DNA of 47,937 nucleotides from an uncultured Microbacteriaceae bacterium (lineage in GTDB: Bacteria > Actinomycetota > Actinomycetes > Actinomycetales > Microbacteriaceae), in contig CAJAKC010000014.1 of assembly GCA_903940225.1 (NCBI GenBank), positions 1-47,937 of the forward strand, written 5' to 3'. Under the pieces are notes generated by a model. That model saw nothing but the letters and a program-made list of their open reading frames with translations. It did no database searches and was not told where the DNA came from. This document shows positions 25,798 to 34,387 of the stretch, piece by piece. The position numbers and the translations under genes were made by a program. Within the stretch, counting starts at the first letter, position 1. Each line of letters starts with the position of its first letter.

Positions 25798-26649
25798 GTG
25801 GCGGACACTATCGACGAGTATGCGGGCGAGCACGGTCTCCGCCGTATCGGCACTCGACCGCGGCTCGGGAACTACATCGCCGAAGCGTGGCGCAGACGCG
25901 AATTCTCCTGGACAATGGCGTTACTCTCCCGCCGGTCCAGGCACGCGCGAACTCGGCTCGGTGTGTGGTGGTCGGTGCTTCTTCCACTTCTGCAGTCCAT
26001 GGTTTACGGTCTTATCTTCGGTGTTTTGCTCGGATCACACCGCTCTCCCGACTTCATCCCCTTCCTCGTCACGGGCGTGTTCCTCTTCACTTTTGTTTCC
26101 GGCTCCTTTTCTGCGGGCGCTTTGTCAATTTCGGCCAATGCTGGTCTTTTAAGGTCCATCAACTTCCCGCGCATCGTGTTGCCCGTTTCTGCGGTGGTCG
26201 AGCAACTCTTGAATCTGTTGGGAACTCTGCCTATTTTGTTCGTCGTCGCTTTGGCTTTCGACCTTTCGGTCAAGGTCGAGTTCTTGTTGTTCCCTCTCGT
26301 CATCGCGCTACTTGCCCTATTCGGTCTGGGCGTCGCGCTTATCGCATCACGCTTGACGGTCGACGTCCGCGACTTGTCAAAACTAATCCCGTTCGTGACA
26401 CGAATCCTGTTCTATGTTTCAGGGGTGTTTTACAACCCTGAAAGATTGGGTATCGACAATCCGATTATTGTTGGCGCAATGGAACTCAACCCCGTCTACG
26501 CGTTCCTCTCTCTCGCACGCGGAACGTTGATTGCCGGCTCCGAGGTCACCATATTCCATTGGATTGTTGCGGGCAGCTGGACGCTCGTGCTTCTCGTTCT
26601 CGGGACTGTCTATTTCTGGCGCGCCGAGGAGCGTTATGGCAATGACTAA
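25798..26649 (+). CDS. ABC-2 type polysaccharide/teichoic acid exporter, permease
   Basis: A 283-residue permease with six hydrophobic helices of the ABC-2 (Wzm/TagG) family; the stretch RTRLGVWWSVLLPLLQSMVY is typical. With the next gene it should move a lipid-linked cell-wall glycopolymer across the membrane. GTG 25798 is chosen because TAGGCT at 25785-25790 ends 7 bases before it; the TAG of that hexamer is also the stop of the SDR gene. The ATPase start overlaps its end. Confidence 0.9.
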   Translation: MADTIDEYAGEHGLRRIGTRPRLGNYIAEAWRRREFSWTMALLSRRSRHARTRLGVWWSVLLPLLQSMVYGLIFGVLLGSHRSPDFIPFLVTGVFLFTFVSGSFSAGALSISANAGLLRSINFPRIVLPVSAVVEQLLNLLGTLPILFVVALAFDLSVKVEFLLFPLVIALLALFGLGVALIASRLTVDVRDLSKLIPFVTRILFYVSGVFYNPERLGIDNPIIVGAMELNPVYAFLSLARGTLIAGSEVTIFHWIVAGSWTLVLLVLGTVYFWRAEERYGND

Positions 26650-27418
26650 GCGGGACATGCGGAAGCCAGTCGTCATTGTCGACGACGTCAGTGTGACTTA
26701 TACCGTCTACGCGACGGGCAAGCGTGCCCGCGGGCGCTTAGGTAAAGACGGCCTGGTAGCCAAAAAGTCGAGTCTTCGCAAAATTCGGGCCGTTGAAAAC
26801 GTTTCGTTCACGGTGTACGAAGGTGAAACGATTGGCGTTATCGGTTCTAACGGTTCGGGCAAGTCGACGCTGATGCGTTCAATCGCCGGGCTGCTGGAAG
26901 TGGAGTCGGGGCGTGTTTTTGCCTCGTCGCGACCAACACTGCTCGCAGTGGGTGCCGCCTTGATGCCGAACCTGTCGGGCGAGCAAAACATTATGTTGGG
27001 TGGGATGGCCCTCGGCTACACGCGTGCCAGCATGACGAACTCAGTCGATACCATTGCACAGTTTGCTGGCCTCGAAGAGTTCATCGATCTCCCGATGAGA
27101 ACATACTCATCGGGAATGGCTGCTCGCCTTCGATTCGCGATCGCGCAGCACAAGGACCATGACATTCTCATCATCGACGAAGCTCTTGCCGTCGGCGACA
27201 AGCAGTTCCGGAATCGGTCCGAAGCGCGCCTGCGCGAAATGCGAGCACAAGCGGGAACGGTATTCCTTGTCAGCCACTCGATCGCCTCAATCCGAGAAAC
27301 GTGCAACCGAGTGATTTGGCTTGATAAGGGAAAGATTCGCATGGACGGTGACCCGATCAAGGTCACTCAGGCATACAAAGAATACATGGACTCTATTTCC
27401 ACTAGTCCGGAACACTAG
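26636..27418 (+). CDS. ABC transporter ATPase for polysaccharide/teichoic acid export
   Basis: A 260-residue ATPase of the Wzt/TagH family. Walker A GSNGSGKST, signature YSSGMAARLRFAIA, Walker B ILIIDEAL and the switch His in VSHSIASI are present. It has no C-terminal carbohydrate-binding domain, as in TagH-like or short Wzt forms. It starts inside the end of the permease gene; GAGGAG at 26626-26631 can serve ATG 26636 or ATG 26642. Its neighbours are glycopolymer genes, which supports the assignment. Confidence 0.92.
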   Translation: MAMTKRDMRKPVVIVDDVSVTYTVYATGKRARGRLGKDGLVAKKSSLRKIRAVENVSFTVYEGETIGVIGSNGSGKSTLMRSIAGLLEVESGRVFASSRPTLLAVGAALMPNLSGEQNIMLGGMALGYTRASMTNSVDTIAQFAGLEEFIDLPMRTYSSGMAARLRFAIAQHKDHDILIIDEALAVGDKQFRNRSEARLREMRAQAGTVFLVSHSIASIRETCNRVIWLDKGKIRMDGDPIKVTQAYKEYMDSISTSPEH

Positions 27419-27456
27419 ATGCGCACGAAGGTGGACTCCCACCTGTTTGCTCTTGG

Positions 27457-27478
27457 CACGTTAACTGCAGTTAACGTG
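27457..27478 (+). promoter_or_regulatory. Perfect 22-bp palindrome over the promoter of the decayed acyltransferase gene
   Basis: CACGTTAACTG at 27457-27467 is followed directly by its exact reverse complement CAGTTAACGTG at 27468-27478. The right arm contains TAACGT (27472-27477), which ends 6 bases before GTG 27484 and so can serve as the -10. The arrangement looks like an operator over a promoter. A separate small hairpin, AGGTGG/CCACCT at 27429-27444, follows the ATPase gene but has no T-tract. Confidence 0.68.
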
Positions 27479-27483
27479 ACCGA

Positions 27484-28058
27484 GTGAGAAGAGACATTCA
27501 GTTTCTGCGGGCTGTCCCTTGATGACGTACGTCCTGCCAGGGGCTGGCCAGAAGACACAGAATTGCAACAACTGGAACCAAGATTTGATTCGAGAACTCG
27601 ACTCGATCGCCCCATTCGACATTGTTGTCGTGACGGCAAACCACTCCAACGAGCGTTGGGCAGGGGTAAGCGATCCTGAAAGATACTTCGTTGACGCGTG
27701 GCTTCCGTTGGTCGAGAACGGGGCCCGTCTCGTTGTTATCCGGGACGTTCCAGGGCACATGGACGGTGCACTCGAATGCGTTACGAAGTTTCCCGACGAT
27801 CCCGACCGGTGCTCCACCGAGCGTGAATCGTCTTTAGGTTACGACCCGCTTGTTCGCGCAGCTGAACAGATTCCCAACAGCGTTCTTGTGGACCTGACCG
27901 ATTACATCTGTGATTCGTCTCGTTGCTTAATCGCAATAGGCGGGGTCGTGACATACCGTGACTCGCACCACCTCACCGCAACGTTTGCGCATACGCTTAT
28001 GACGCCAATCGAATACCAATTAGAGCGGGTTGGACTGATACCTTTCGTCACGCGATAG
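27484..28058 (+). pseudogene. Acyltransferase-3/SGNH gene with a large internal deletion
   Basis: The first codons from GTG 27484 read VRRDIQFLRAVP and then stop at 27520-27522; RDIQFLRAV is the start of OafA-like acyltransferase-3 membrane proteins. In another frame, from about 27519, follows an open C-terminal SGNH-type domain of about 179 residues (FDIVVVTANHS, LVVIRDVPGH, GGVVTYRDSHHLTATFA). Full-length members have over 600 residues, so the membrane acyltransferase part has been deleted with a frame change. The gene probably once O-acetylated the glycopolymer of this locus. The SGNH part could still be translated from ATG 27522. Confidence 0.82.
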
Positions 28059-28127
28059 GCGCACGATTCGAGGAGCGCGGTTCGGTGTATCACGCCGTCG
28101 CGACAGCAGATGAGATAGAATCGAACA

Positions 28128-30458
28128 ATGATGTATTACAACGTCACCGACCTTAAAGACCTGGCAACTGATGAGCAACACAAGGCGCTGTTGCTCGAAA
28201 TGCTCATCGAGTTTGATAAGTTCTGTGTTGAAAACGGGTTGACGTACTACCTTTCCGGAGGGACACTTCTCGGGGCAATCAGGCACAAAGGTTTTATCCC
28301 GTGGGATGACGACATCGACATCAACATGCCCCGCCCCGATTGCGAAAAGTTGATGGAGCTGTCGGGCGGAGTAATTGGCCGTTTTCAATTGGTGCCGCCG
28401 AATCCGTCACGGAACTTTTATGCATATCACTGGAAACTTTTCGGCGATGATATCCTCGTCGCGAAGCGACTACCGGGGGCAATCGGAACTAAAATTTATC
28501 CCGTTTTCATGGACATTTTCCCCATTGACGGATTGCCTGACACGGAATACCGCAATGATGACCACTATCGCGAGATCATCAAAAGAAAAGAGTTAGCCAA
28601 CCGCGTTCGTCGATTGCGAATCTATCGCGGGCGAAACCCGCTATACGTTGCCTACAGAACGATTAGACGCAATAACAAGCGTGCCCTCGTTGAAAGGGCC
28701 GAGTCGAACGACAATTCGATTAGCGGAATCTATGAAAATGTCTTGGACGCTCTGTTCTCCAGGTTCGGCACCAAGAGGTTTTTCGATCGAGTGATCGATT
28801 GGGCCACGTCGATACGCTATGAAGATTCGGAATTCGTTGGAGTCATGATGACGAACGTGCACACGACGGAAGAGCGCGTGCGCAAATCTGAGTACAGCCC
28901 GGTGATTCGAGTGGAATTCGAGGGGCACAAGTTCTCTGCGCCGGAAGGCTACGACACCTATCTGCGACAACTTTATGGCGAAAATTACATGGAGTGGCTC
29001 CCCGTCCACCAGCGCATACCGCGTCATAACCTTCAACCATTTGTGCGCTTCCCCGACCTCGAGAGGGCTCTCACCAGCGAAGACATTGTGGCTCTCACCG
29101 AAGATGATGAGTGGGATACCGACGAGATGGAAAATGGTCTTGATCAATTGCGCCCCTCGGGCTCGACGGGAAAAACCGGCACGATGAAAATTGCAATGTG
29201 CGGGCTGGTCAAAAGTGAAAACCTCGGCGAAATGTTTATTGCCCGAAGCCTCGAATACTTGATTGAAAAGGAACTTCGCGCGGCCGATCCGTCAATTGTC
29301 GTCGACTATGTCGAGGTAGACCTGCTCGGTCGAAACGACCAGATTTTTGAAATCCCGGATGCTCGTGAACGCCGTTTGAGGAATTACTACGGTTACAGCA
29401 AGCGAGGCCGACTGCTCGAGAAGTTATTCCTTCAACTTCAAGGCATGGGGAGGCGATCCCAGAACAAAACGGTTCAAAACCTCATCAGCAGGGTTCGTCA
29501 CGTCATCTGGACATACGGCCGAAACTATCGACGCAGACTGTGGAACTACTTTGAAATGAAGTTTGATGGCGTCGACTACATCGTGATCGATGGCGCCGGC
29601 CTCCTCGAATACAGCTACAACGAATATCACTGGTCGTTGCTGCTTGTTAGCGAATACGCGGAAAAACACGGCAAAGAGGTCGTGTATAACGCCATAGGCC
29701 GCGCAGGAGCGTTCGACGAGCGTGATTTCGGCAGCACAATCCTTAAACGCGCGCTTCAATCACCTGCCGTGACGTATGTGTCGGCCCGCGACAATCTCGA
29801 CGCGGTTCAAGCCTGCGCCGGAGCAGAGCATTCTGTGAAATTACTGGCCGACTCTGCGTTTTGGATGCGCGAAGCGTATCGAGCCAAGGTCAAATCTGGC
29901 AAGCAGAAGATCGGTATCGGTCTCATTCGCGGTAGCTCACTGACCGGCTACGGCAGCGATTTTCGTGGAAAAGACTGGATTGCGCTTTTTGCCGCAATCG
30001 CTACAGAGCTACACAATCGCGGATATCAATTCGAATTCTTCACCAACGGGTTACCGGGTGACACGAGAGTTGGCAAGCAGGTCCTCAAGCGCCTCCGACT
30101 GGATGATTCATATCTTGTGGAACGGCCCGTGGATGACCGTGTGCTCGTCTCGACGATCAATTCCTATCGTGCAATCGTCACCTGCCGCATGCATTCCTCC
30201 ATTGCGGCGTTCACGCTTGGGGTTCCTTCTGTGATTCTCTCGTGGAACGACAAGGTCGAAAAGTTGATGGAGATTATCGGATACCCCGAGCGCGCGATTC
30301 GCCGAGAAAACTTTTCGGCACAGTTCATCGTTGACGCAATGGAACGAGCGCTCGACGAGGGTATCGACCGTCGCAAGCTTGATTCGATGAAGGCCAAGGC
30401 GCTCGAGAGCGTCACCGACTACGTTCCACGTATTCTCAACGTACAAACCACATCCTGA
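28128..30458 (+). CDS. LicD-family protein fused to polysaccharide pyruvyltransferase
   Basis: A 776-residue two-domain protein. Residues 1-330 are a LicD nucleotidyltransferase-fold domain, with YYLSGGTLLGAIRHKG and PWDDDIDINMP as the hallmark; LicD proteins transfer phosphocholine or other phospho-groups to glycans. Residues 353-770 are a polysaccharide pyruvyltransferase domain (CGLVKSENLGEMFIARSLEYL, and CRMHSSIAAFTLGVPSVILSW near 685-705, split by position). The fusion suggests two decorations of the same cell-wall glycopolymer. TAGAAT at 28116-28121 ends 6 bases before ATG 28128. Confidence 0.88.
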   Translation: MMYYNVTDLKDLATDEQHKALLLEMLIEFDKFCVENGLTYYLSGGTLLGAIRHKGFIPWDDDIDINMPRPDCEKLMELSGGVIGRFQLVPPNPSRNFYAYHWKLFGDDILVAKRLPGAIGTKIYPVFMDIFPIDGLPDTEYRNDDHYREIIKRKELANRVRRLRIYRGRNPLYVAYRTIRRNNKRALVERAESNDNSISGIYENVLDALFSRFGTKRFFDRVIDWATSIRYEDSEFVGVMMTNVHTTEERVRKSEYSPVIRVEFEGHKFSAPEGYDTYLRQLYGENYMEWLPVHQRIPRHNLQPFVRFPDLERALTSEDIVALTEDDEWDTDEMENGLDQLRPSGSTGKTGTMKIAMCGLVKSENLGEMFIARSLEYLIEKELRAADPSIVVDYVEVDLLGRNDQIFEIPDARERRLRNYYGYSKRGRLLEKLFLQLQGMGRRSQNKTVQNLISRVRHVIWTYGRNYRRRLWNYFEMKFDGVDYIVIDGAGLLEYSYNEYHWSLLLVSEYAEKHGKEVVYNAIGRAGAFDERDFGSTILKRALQSPAVTYVSARDNLDAVQACAGAEHSVKLLADSAFWMREAYRAKVKSGKQKIGIGLIRGSSLTGYGSDFRGKDWIALFAAIATELHNRGYQFEFFTNGLPGDTRVGKQVLKRLRLDDSYLVERPVDDRVLVSTINSYRAIVTCRMHSSIAAFTLGVPSVILSWNDKVEKLMEIIGYPERAIRRENFSAQFIVDAMERALDEGIDRRKLDSMKAKALESVTDYVPRILNVQTTS

Positions 30459-30468
30459 GGAGCCACAC

Positions 30469-31179
30469 ATGGTGACAGCGCTTTTGACCGCAGCTGGAGT
30501 CGGTTCCAGGATGAACCTTGACATCCCCAAGCAGTTCATCGACGTCAAAGACAAGCCGCTCATTGTCTACACTCTCGAGGCTTTTCAGAATCACCCCGCC
30601 ATCGATTCGATCGTTCTCGTGACACTTGAGTCGTGGATAGAAATTGCGGAGTCATACGCGAAACAGTTCAACATCACGAAGCTCAAAGCGATAGTCCCCG
30701 GTGGAGAAACAGGTCAGGACTCCATTCACAATGGTCTCGTCGCCATTTCGGACATGGACTTCGGACCAGAGCACATCGTGATGATTCACGACGGAAACCG
30801 TTGCTTGGTGTCTGCGGAAATCATTTCGGACAGTATTGCGGGTTTCCATGCGAACGGCAGCGCCGTCGCCGCAATTCCATGTGTTGAAGCCGTATTCAGG
30901 AGTCAAAACAGCGGTGTTTCGTCGAACGAGTCGATTCCGCGCGAACAGTTGTTCCGAACCCAAACCCCTCACACTTATTCGCTCGCAAAGCTTTTGTGGG
31001 CGCACGAACAGGCGTCAGACAAGGGACTTTCGAACACGGCGGCGTCGTGTGTGCTCATGCACGAGCTCGGTGAGCAGGTCTACTTCTCGGCGGGGTCCGA
31101 ACAAAACCTCAAAATCACGACGATGGACGACCTCTACATCTTTGAAGCTATTCTTGATGCCCGAAAATCGTCGCGATAG
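30469..31179 (+). CDS. IspD/TarI-family cytidylyltransferase, probably ribitol-5-phosphate type
   Basis: A 236-residue CTP-dependent nucleotidyltransferase. The nucleotide motif LLTAAGVGSRMNLDIPKQF, PGGETGQDSIHNGL and MIHDGNRCLVS fit the IspD/TarI family; HDGNR instead of the HDAAR of IspD leans to TarI. TarI makes CDP-ribitol for teichoic-acid-like polymers, consistent with the exporter and LicD genes next to it, but IspD cannot be excluded. It starts 10 bases after the LicD fusion gene. Confidence 0.82.
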   Translation: MVTALLTAAGVGSRMNLDIPKQFIDVKDKPLIVYTLEAFQNHPAIDSIVLVTLESWIEIAESYAKQFNITKLKAIVPGGETGQDSIHNGLVAISDMDFGPEHIVMIHDGNRCLVSAEIISDSIAGFHANGSAVAAIPCVEAVFRSQNSGVSSNESIPREQLFRTQTPHTYSLAKLLWAHEQASDKGLSNTAASCVLMHELGEQVYFSAGSEQNLKITTMDDLYIFEAILDARKSSR

Positions 31180-31183
31180 CACG

Positions 31184-32236
31184 ATGCTGAACAATTCGCT
31201 CTACCTCGAGGACCTTCGGGAAGCGGTCACAAGTATCCCCGACGTGACGCGGCTGTTCGGAAAGCGCATCGTGGTCACGGGAGCGACGGGTATGTTGTGT
31301 TCGCCGGTGGTTGATTTGCTTTTGCTGATGAACCGTGAGATGGCCGCACAAATCACGATCGTCGTCGCGGGTCGAAGTAAAGTCGGTGCCGAGGCACGAT
31401 TTGGCGAATTTACACCTGACGGCGGGCTGCAGTACGTCGAATACGATGCGACGTCGACAGCCGCAATCGCCGTGGACGGCCCTATTGACTACATAATCCA
31501 CGGTGCGAGCAACGCAAACCCCTCTCTGTATGCAGAGCAACCTGTGGATACCATGTTGGCAAATATCCTTGGACTCACGCAGATGCTCGAGTTAGCCAAA
31601 GTTTCCAAAGCGGAACGTCTTCTTTATGTCTCGTCCAGCGAAATCTACGGGCGAAACGACTCCACTGAACCGTTTTCTGAGGGTGACTACGGTTACCTCG
31701 ACATCCTCGATCGACGAGCCGGGTACCCATCGTCAAAACGTGCGGGGGAGTCCCTCTGCGTCGCCTACGGGATTGAACACGGAGTCGACTCGGTGATTGT
31801 CCGACCAGGACACATTTACGGACCAACAACCAAGGAAAGTGACAATCGGGCATCGGCACAGTTCACTCGAACGGCACTGGCCGGCAACGACGTCGTACTT
31901 CGCAGCACCGGAGCGCAAATGCGGTCGTATTGTTACGTCCTTGATTGTGCGTCGGCAATACTCGCGGTCCTCGTGCATGGCGCCCCGTCCAACTCGTACA
32001 ACATTTCAAACCCCAACTCAATATGTTCGATTAGCGACATAGCGAACCAGATTGCGCAAGCGGCCGGGGTTGCGGTTAGGTTCGATCTAGAGCCCGGGGA
32101 CGCGCCGGTTCAGCACAACCTGATGGACAACTCTTCGCTCAACTCGGGGAAGTTGGAATCGCTGGGGTGGAAGCCCAAGTTTGACCTCGGCAAAGGCGTT
32201 TCGCGAATGGTCGAGATTCTGCGTACCGAGGGCTGA
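31184..32236 (+). CDS. NAD-dependent epimerase/dehydratase (extended SDR)
   Basis: A 350-residue extended SDR. The NAD motif is VVTGATGMLCSPVV, the catalytic Ser is in YVSSSEIYG and the Tyr/Lys pair in YPSSKRAGES; RPGHIYGP is typical of nucleotide-sugar epimerases and dehydratases. It lies 4 bases after the cytidylyltransferase, an arrangement reminiscent of cytidylyltransferase-SDR pairs that make CDP-ribitol, so it may supply or modify the activated sugar. The substrate is not resolved. Confidence 0.85.
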   Translation: MLNNSLYLEDLREAVTSIPDVTRLFGKRIVVTGATGMLCSPVVDLLLLMNREMAAQITIVVAGRSKVGAEARFGEFTPDGGLQYVEYDATSTAAIAVDGPIDYIIHGASNANPSLYAEQPVDTMLANILGLTQMLELAKVSKAERLLYVSSSEIYGRNDSTEPFSEGDYGYLDILDRRAGYPSSKRAGESLCVAYGIEHGVDSVIVRPGHIYGPTTKESDNRASAQFTRTALAGNDVVLRSTGAQMRSYCYVLDCASAILAVLVHGAPSNSYNISNPNSICSISDIANQIAQAAGVAVRFDLEPGDAPVQHNLMDNSSLNSGKLESLGWKPKFDLGKGVSRMVEILRTEG

Positions 32237-32269
32237 AGGGCGCACCGGCAGGCGCGATAGGTTGGTGTC

Positions 32270-32653
32270 GTGCGCACTCTTGGTCCGGCAACCCTCATCT
32301 TCGACGGGGATTGCGGTTTCTGCACGTCGGCGGCGAATTTCGTTGTGCGGCGATCTGCGGTACCGGTCGTCGCTCACGCCTGGCAGTTGACCGATGTTTC
32401 GCGGTTTGGGTTGACCGAGGCGCAAACGGCCGAGCGTGTCTACTTCGTCCTCGGCGGCGAAACCTTCGGCGGGCACCTCGCCTTCGCCTACCTGCTCTTC
32501 ATCCAACGCAATTGGGCGCTCAAAGCTCTCGGTTGGTTGATGACGGTTCCGCCACTCTGCTGGCTCGCGTCAATTGGCTATGCGCTCGTCGCGCGCTTTC
32601 GCCACCGTTTGCCCGGTGGCACGCCCGCCTGCAAACTTCCACCCGCTGGGTAG
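32270..32653 (+). CDS. DUF393 (DCC family) thiol-disulfide oxidoreductase-like protein
   Basis: A 127-residue member of the DCC family: LIFDGDCGFCTSAANFV carries the DGxCxxC hallmark (about residues 12-17). It has a hydrophobic C-terminal part (about 80-107), so it may be membrane-associated. Thioredoxin-like redox activity is predicted for the family. TAGGTT at 32258-32263 ends 6 bases before GTG 32270. Confidence 0.88.
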   Translation: MRTLGPATLIFDGDCGFCTSAANFVVRRSAVPVVAHAWQLTDVSRFGLTEAQTAERVYFVLGGETFGGHLAFAYLLFIQRNWALKALGWLMTVPPLCWLASIGYALVARFRHRLPGGTPACKLPPAG

Positions 32654-32662
32654 GGTTTAACC

Positions 32663-34387
32663 GTGAGCGAGTTCTTTCCCGTCGTCGAGAAGACCATCGC
32701 TCAATTGCGGGCGGCGCTGGAATCGGGGGAGACGACCTCGGTCGACCTGGTGCGGTCGTATCTGCACCGAATCGATGTTTACGACCGTGGGGGAATCCGG
32801 CTGAATTCGGTCATCGAACTGAACCCGAACGCGCTGGCCGAGGCGGAGGCGTCGGATCGGCGCCGCGCGGCGGGCAAAGCGCTCGGCCCGCTCGACGGCA
32901 TCCCCTACACCGCCAAGGATTCCTACATGGTCGAGGGCATGACGGTCGCCGCTGGTTCGCCCGCGTTTAAGGACCTCGTCGCCACCCGCGACGCCTTTTC
33001 GATTCACGCGCTGCGCGAGGCGGGGTGCGTATTCATCGGACTGACCAACATGCCGCCCATGGCGAACGGCGGAATGCAGCGCGGGTTGTATGGCCGCGCC
33101 GAATCACCGTATAACGCCGATTTTCTGACCTCGGCGTGGGGTTCGGGTTCGTCGAACGGTTCGGGCACCGCGACCGCCGCCAGTTTCGCCGCGTTCGGGC
33201 TGGGCGAGGAAACGTGGTCCAGCGGCCGCGCCCCGGCTTCGTGTAACGCCCTGTGCGCGTACACGCCGTCGCGCGGGCTGATCTCGATTCGCGGCAATTG
33301 GCCGCTCGTGCCGACGATGGACGTCGTTGTTCCCCACACCCGCTCCATGGCGGACATGTGCGACGTGCTCGATGTGCTCGTCGCCGCCGATGCTGACCCG
33401 TCCGGAGATTTCTGGCGACTGCAGCCGTGGATCGACCTGCCCGCCCCGGCGGACGTTCGCCCCGAATCGTTCGCCGCCCTGTATTCCGACGTGCGCGCGG
33501 CCGACAATCCTCTCGCCGGCAAACGATTCGCCGCGCCCCGCATGTTTATCGATAAAGACCCCGACCAGGGAACGGGCGAGGGGATGGGCGCGTCGACGGG
33601 CAAGCGCATCGACGCCCGCCCGTCGATGATCGCGCTGTGGGAATCGGCCCGTGCCGACCTCGAGGCCGCCGGTGCCGAGGTCATCGAGACCGATTTCCCC
33701 GTCGTTACGAATTACGAGGCCGACCGGGCTGGTGCACCGAGTGTGCTGACCCGTGGAATCGTTCCGAACGAATTCATCAACGTCGAGGAATGGGAACTGT
33801 CGATGTGGGGGTGGGATACGTTCTTGGCGCTCAACGGTCAAGCGGGTCTCGATCGGCTTGCGCAGGTTGACGGCCCGAACATTTTCCCCCGCCACCCCGA
33901 CGACACCCTTGACCAATTGACGACGGAAATCGACGTCGACATTGCCGAGTACGTCACCCGCGCCCAGACCGACGGTGTACCTGACCCGTTCACGAGTGAA
34001 ATCGCGCCCGTGGTTCGTGCGGGGCTCGAGGGGCTCGAAGAAACGCGGCGCATCGACATGGACGACTGGTTGCGCGACAACAACTTTGACGCCGCCATTT
34101 TCCCGACGCTGTCCGACATCGCGCCCTCCGACGCCGACGGGAATCCGGCGTCCTCCCAGATTGCCTGGCGCAACGGTGTGTGGGTCGCGACCGGTAACCT
34201 CGCGATTCGTCACCTGGGAATCCCGACCGTCACCGTGCCGATGGGCACCGCCGCCGATATTCACATGCCGTTCGGCCTGACCTTCGCGGGCGCTGCCTAT
34301 TCCGACAGCACCCTCATTCGCCTGGCCACCGCGTTCGAAGCGCTTCGTCCCCGTCGCACGGTTCCGCCCCGCACGCCCGAGCTTTAG
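32663..34387 (+). CDS. Amidase signature family protein
   Basis: A 574-residue amidase. The catalytic Lys is in PYTAKDSYM, the cis-Ser in GSGSSNGSGTA, and the nucleophile region reads EETWSSGRAPAS, where the usual DTGGSIR is changed but the Ser and Arg are kept. Family members hydrolyse a wide range of amides and the substrate here is unknown. It is not GatA: no gatB or gatC lies nearby and the nucleophile motif diverges. TAGGGT at 32651-32656 ends 6 bases before GTG 32663. It converges on the carotenoid genes. Confidence 0.88.
   Translation: MSEFFPVVEKTIAQLRAALESGETTSVDLVRSYLHRIDVYDRGGIRLNSVIELNPNALAEAEASDRRRAAGKALGPLDGIPYTAKDSYMVEGMTVAAGSPAFKDLVATRDAFSIHALREAGCVFIGLTNMPPMANGGMQRGLYGRAESPYNADFLTSAWGSGSSNGSGTATAASFAAFGLGEETWSSGRAPASCNALCAYTPSRGLISIRGNWPLVPTMDVVVPHTRSMADMCDVLDVLVAADADPSGDFWRLQPWIDLPAPADVRPESFAALYSDVRAADNPLAGKRFAAPRMFIDKDPDQGTGEGMGASTGKRIDARPSMIALWESARADLEAAGAEVIETDFPVVTNYEADRAGAPSVLTRGIVPNEFINVEEWELSMWGWDTFLALNGQAGLDRLAQVDGPNIFPRHPDDTLDQLTTEIDVDIAEYVTRAQTDGVPDPFTSEIAPVVRAGLEGLEETRRIDMDDWLRDNNFDAAIFPTLSDIAPSDADGNPASSQIAWRNGVWVATGNLAIRHLGIPTVTVPMGTAADIHMPFGLTFAGAAYSDSTLIRLATAFEALRPRRTVPPRTPEL

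Noticed and set aside
27429-27444. Hairpin AGGTGG/CCACCT after the ABC ATPase as a terminator
   Set aside because: Only 6 bp and no T-tract follows; termination is unsupported.
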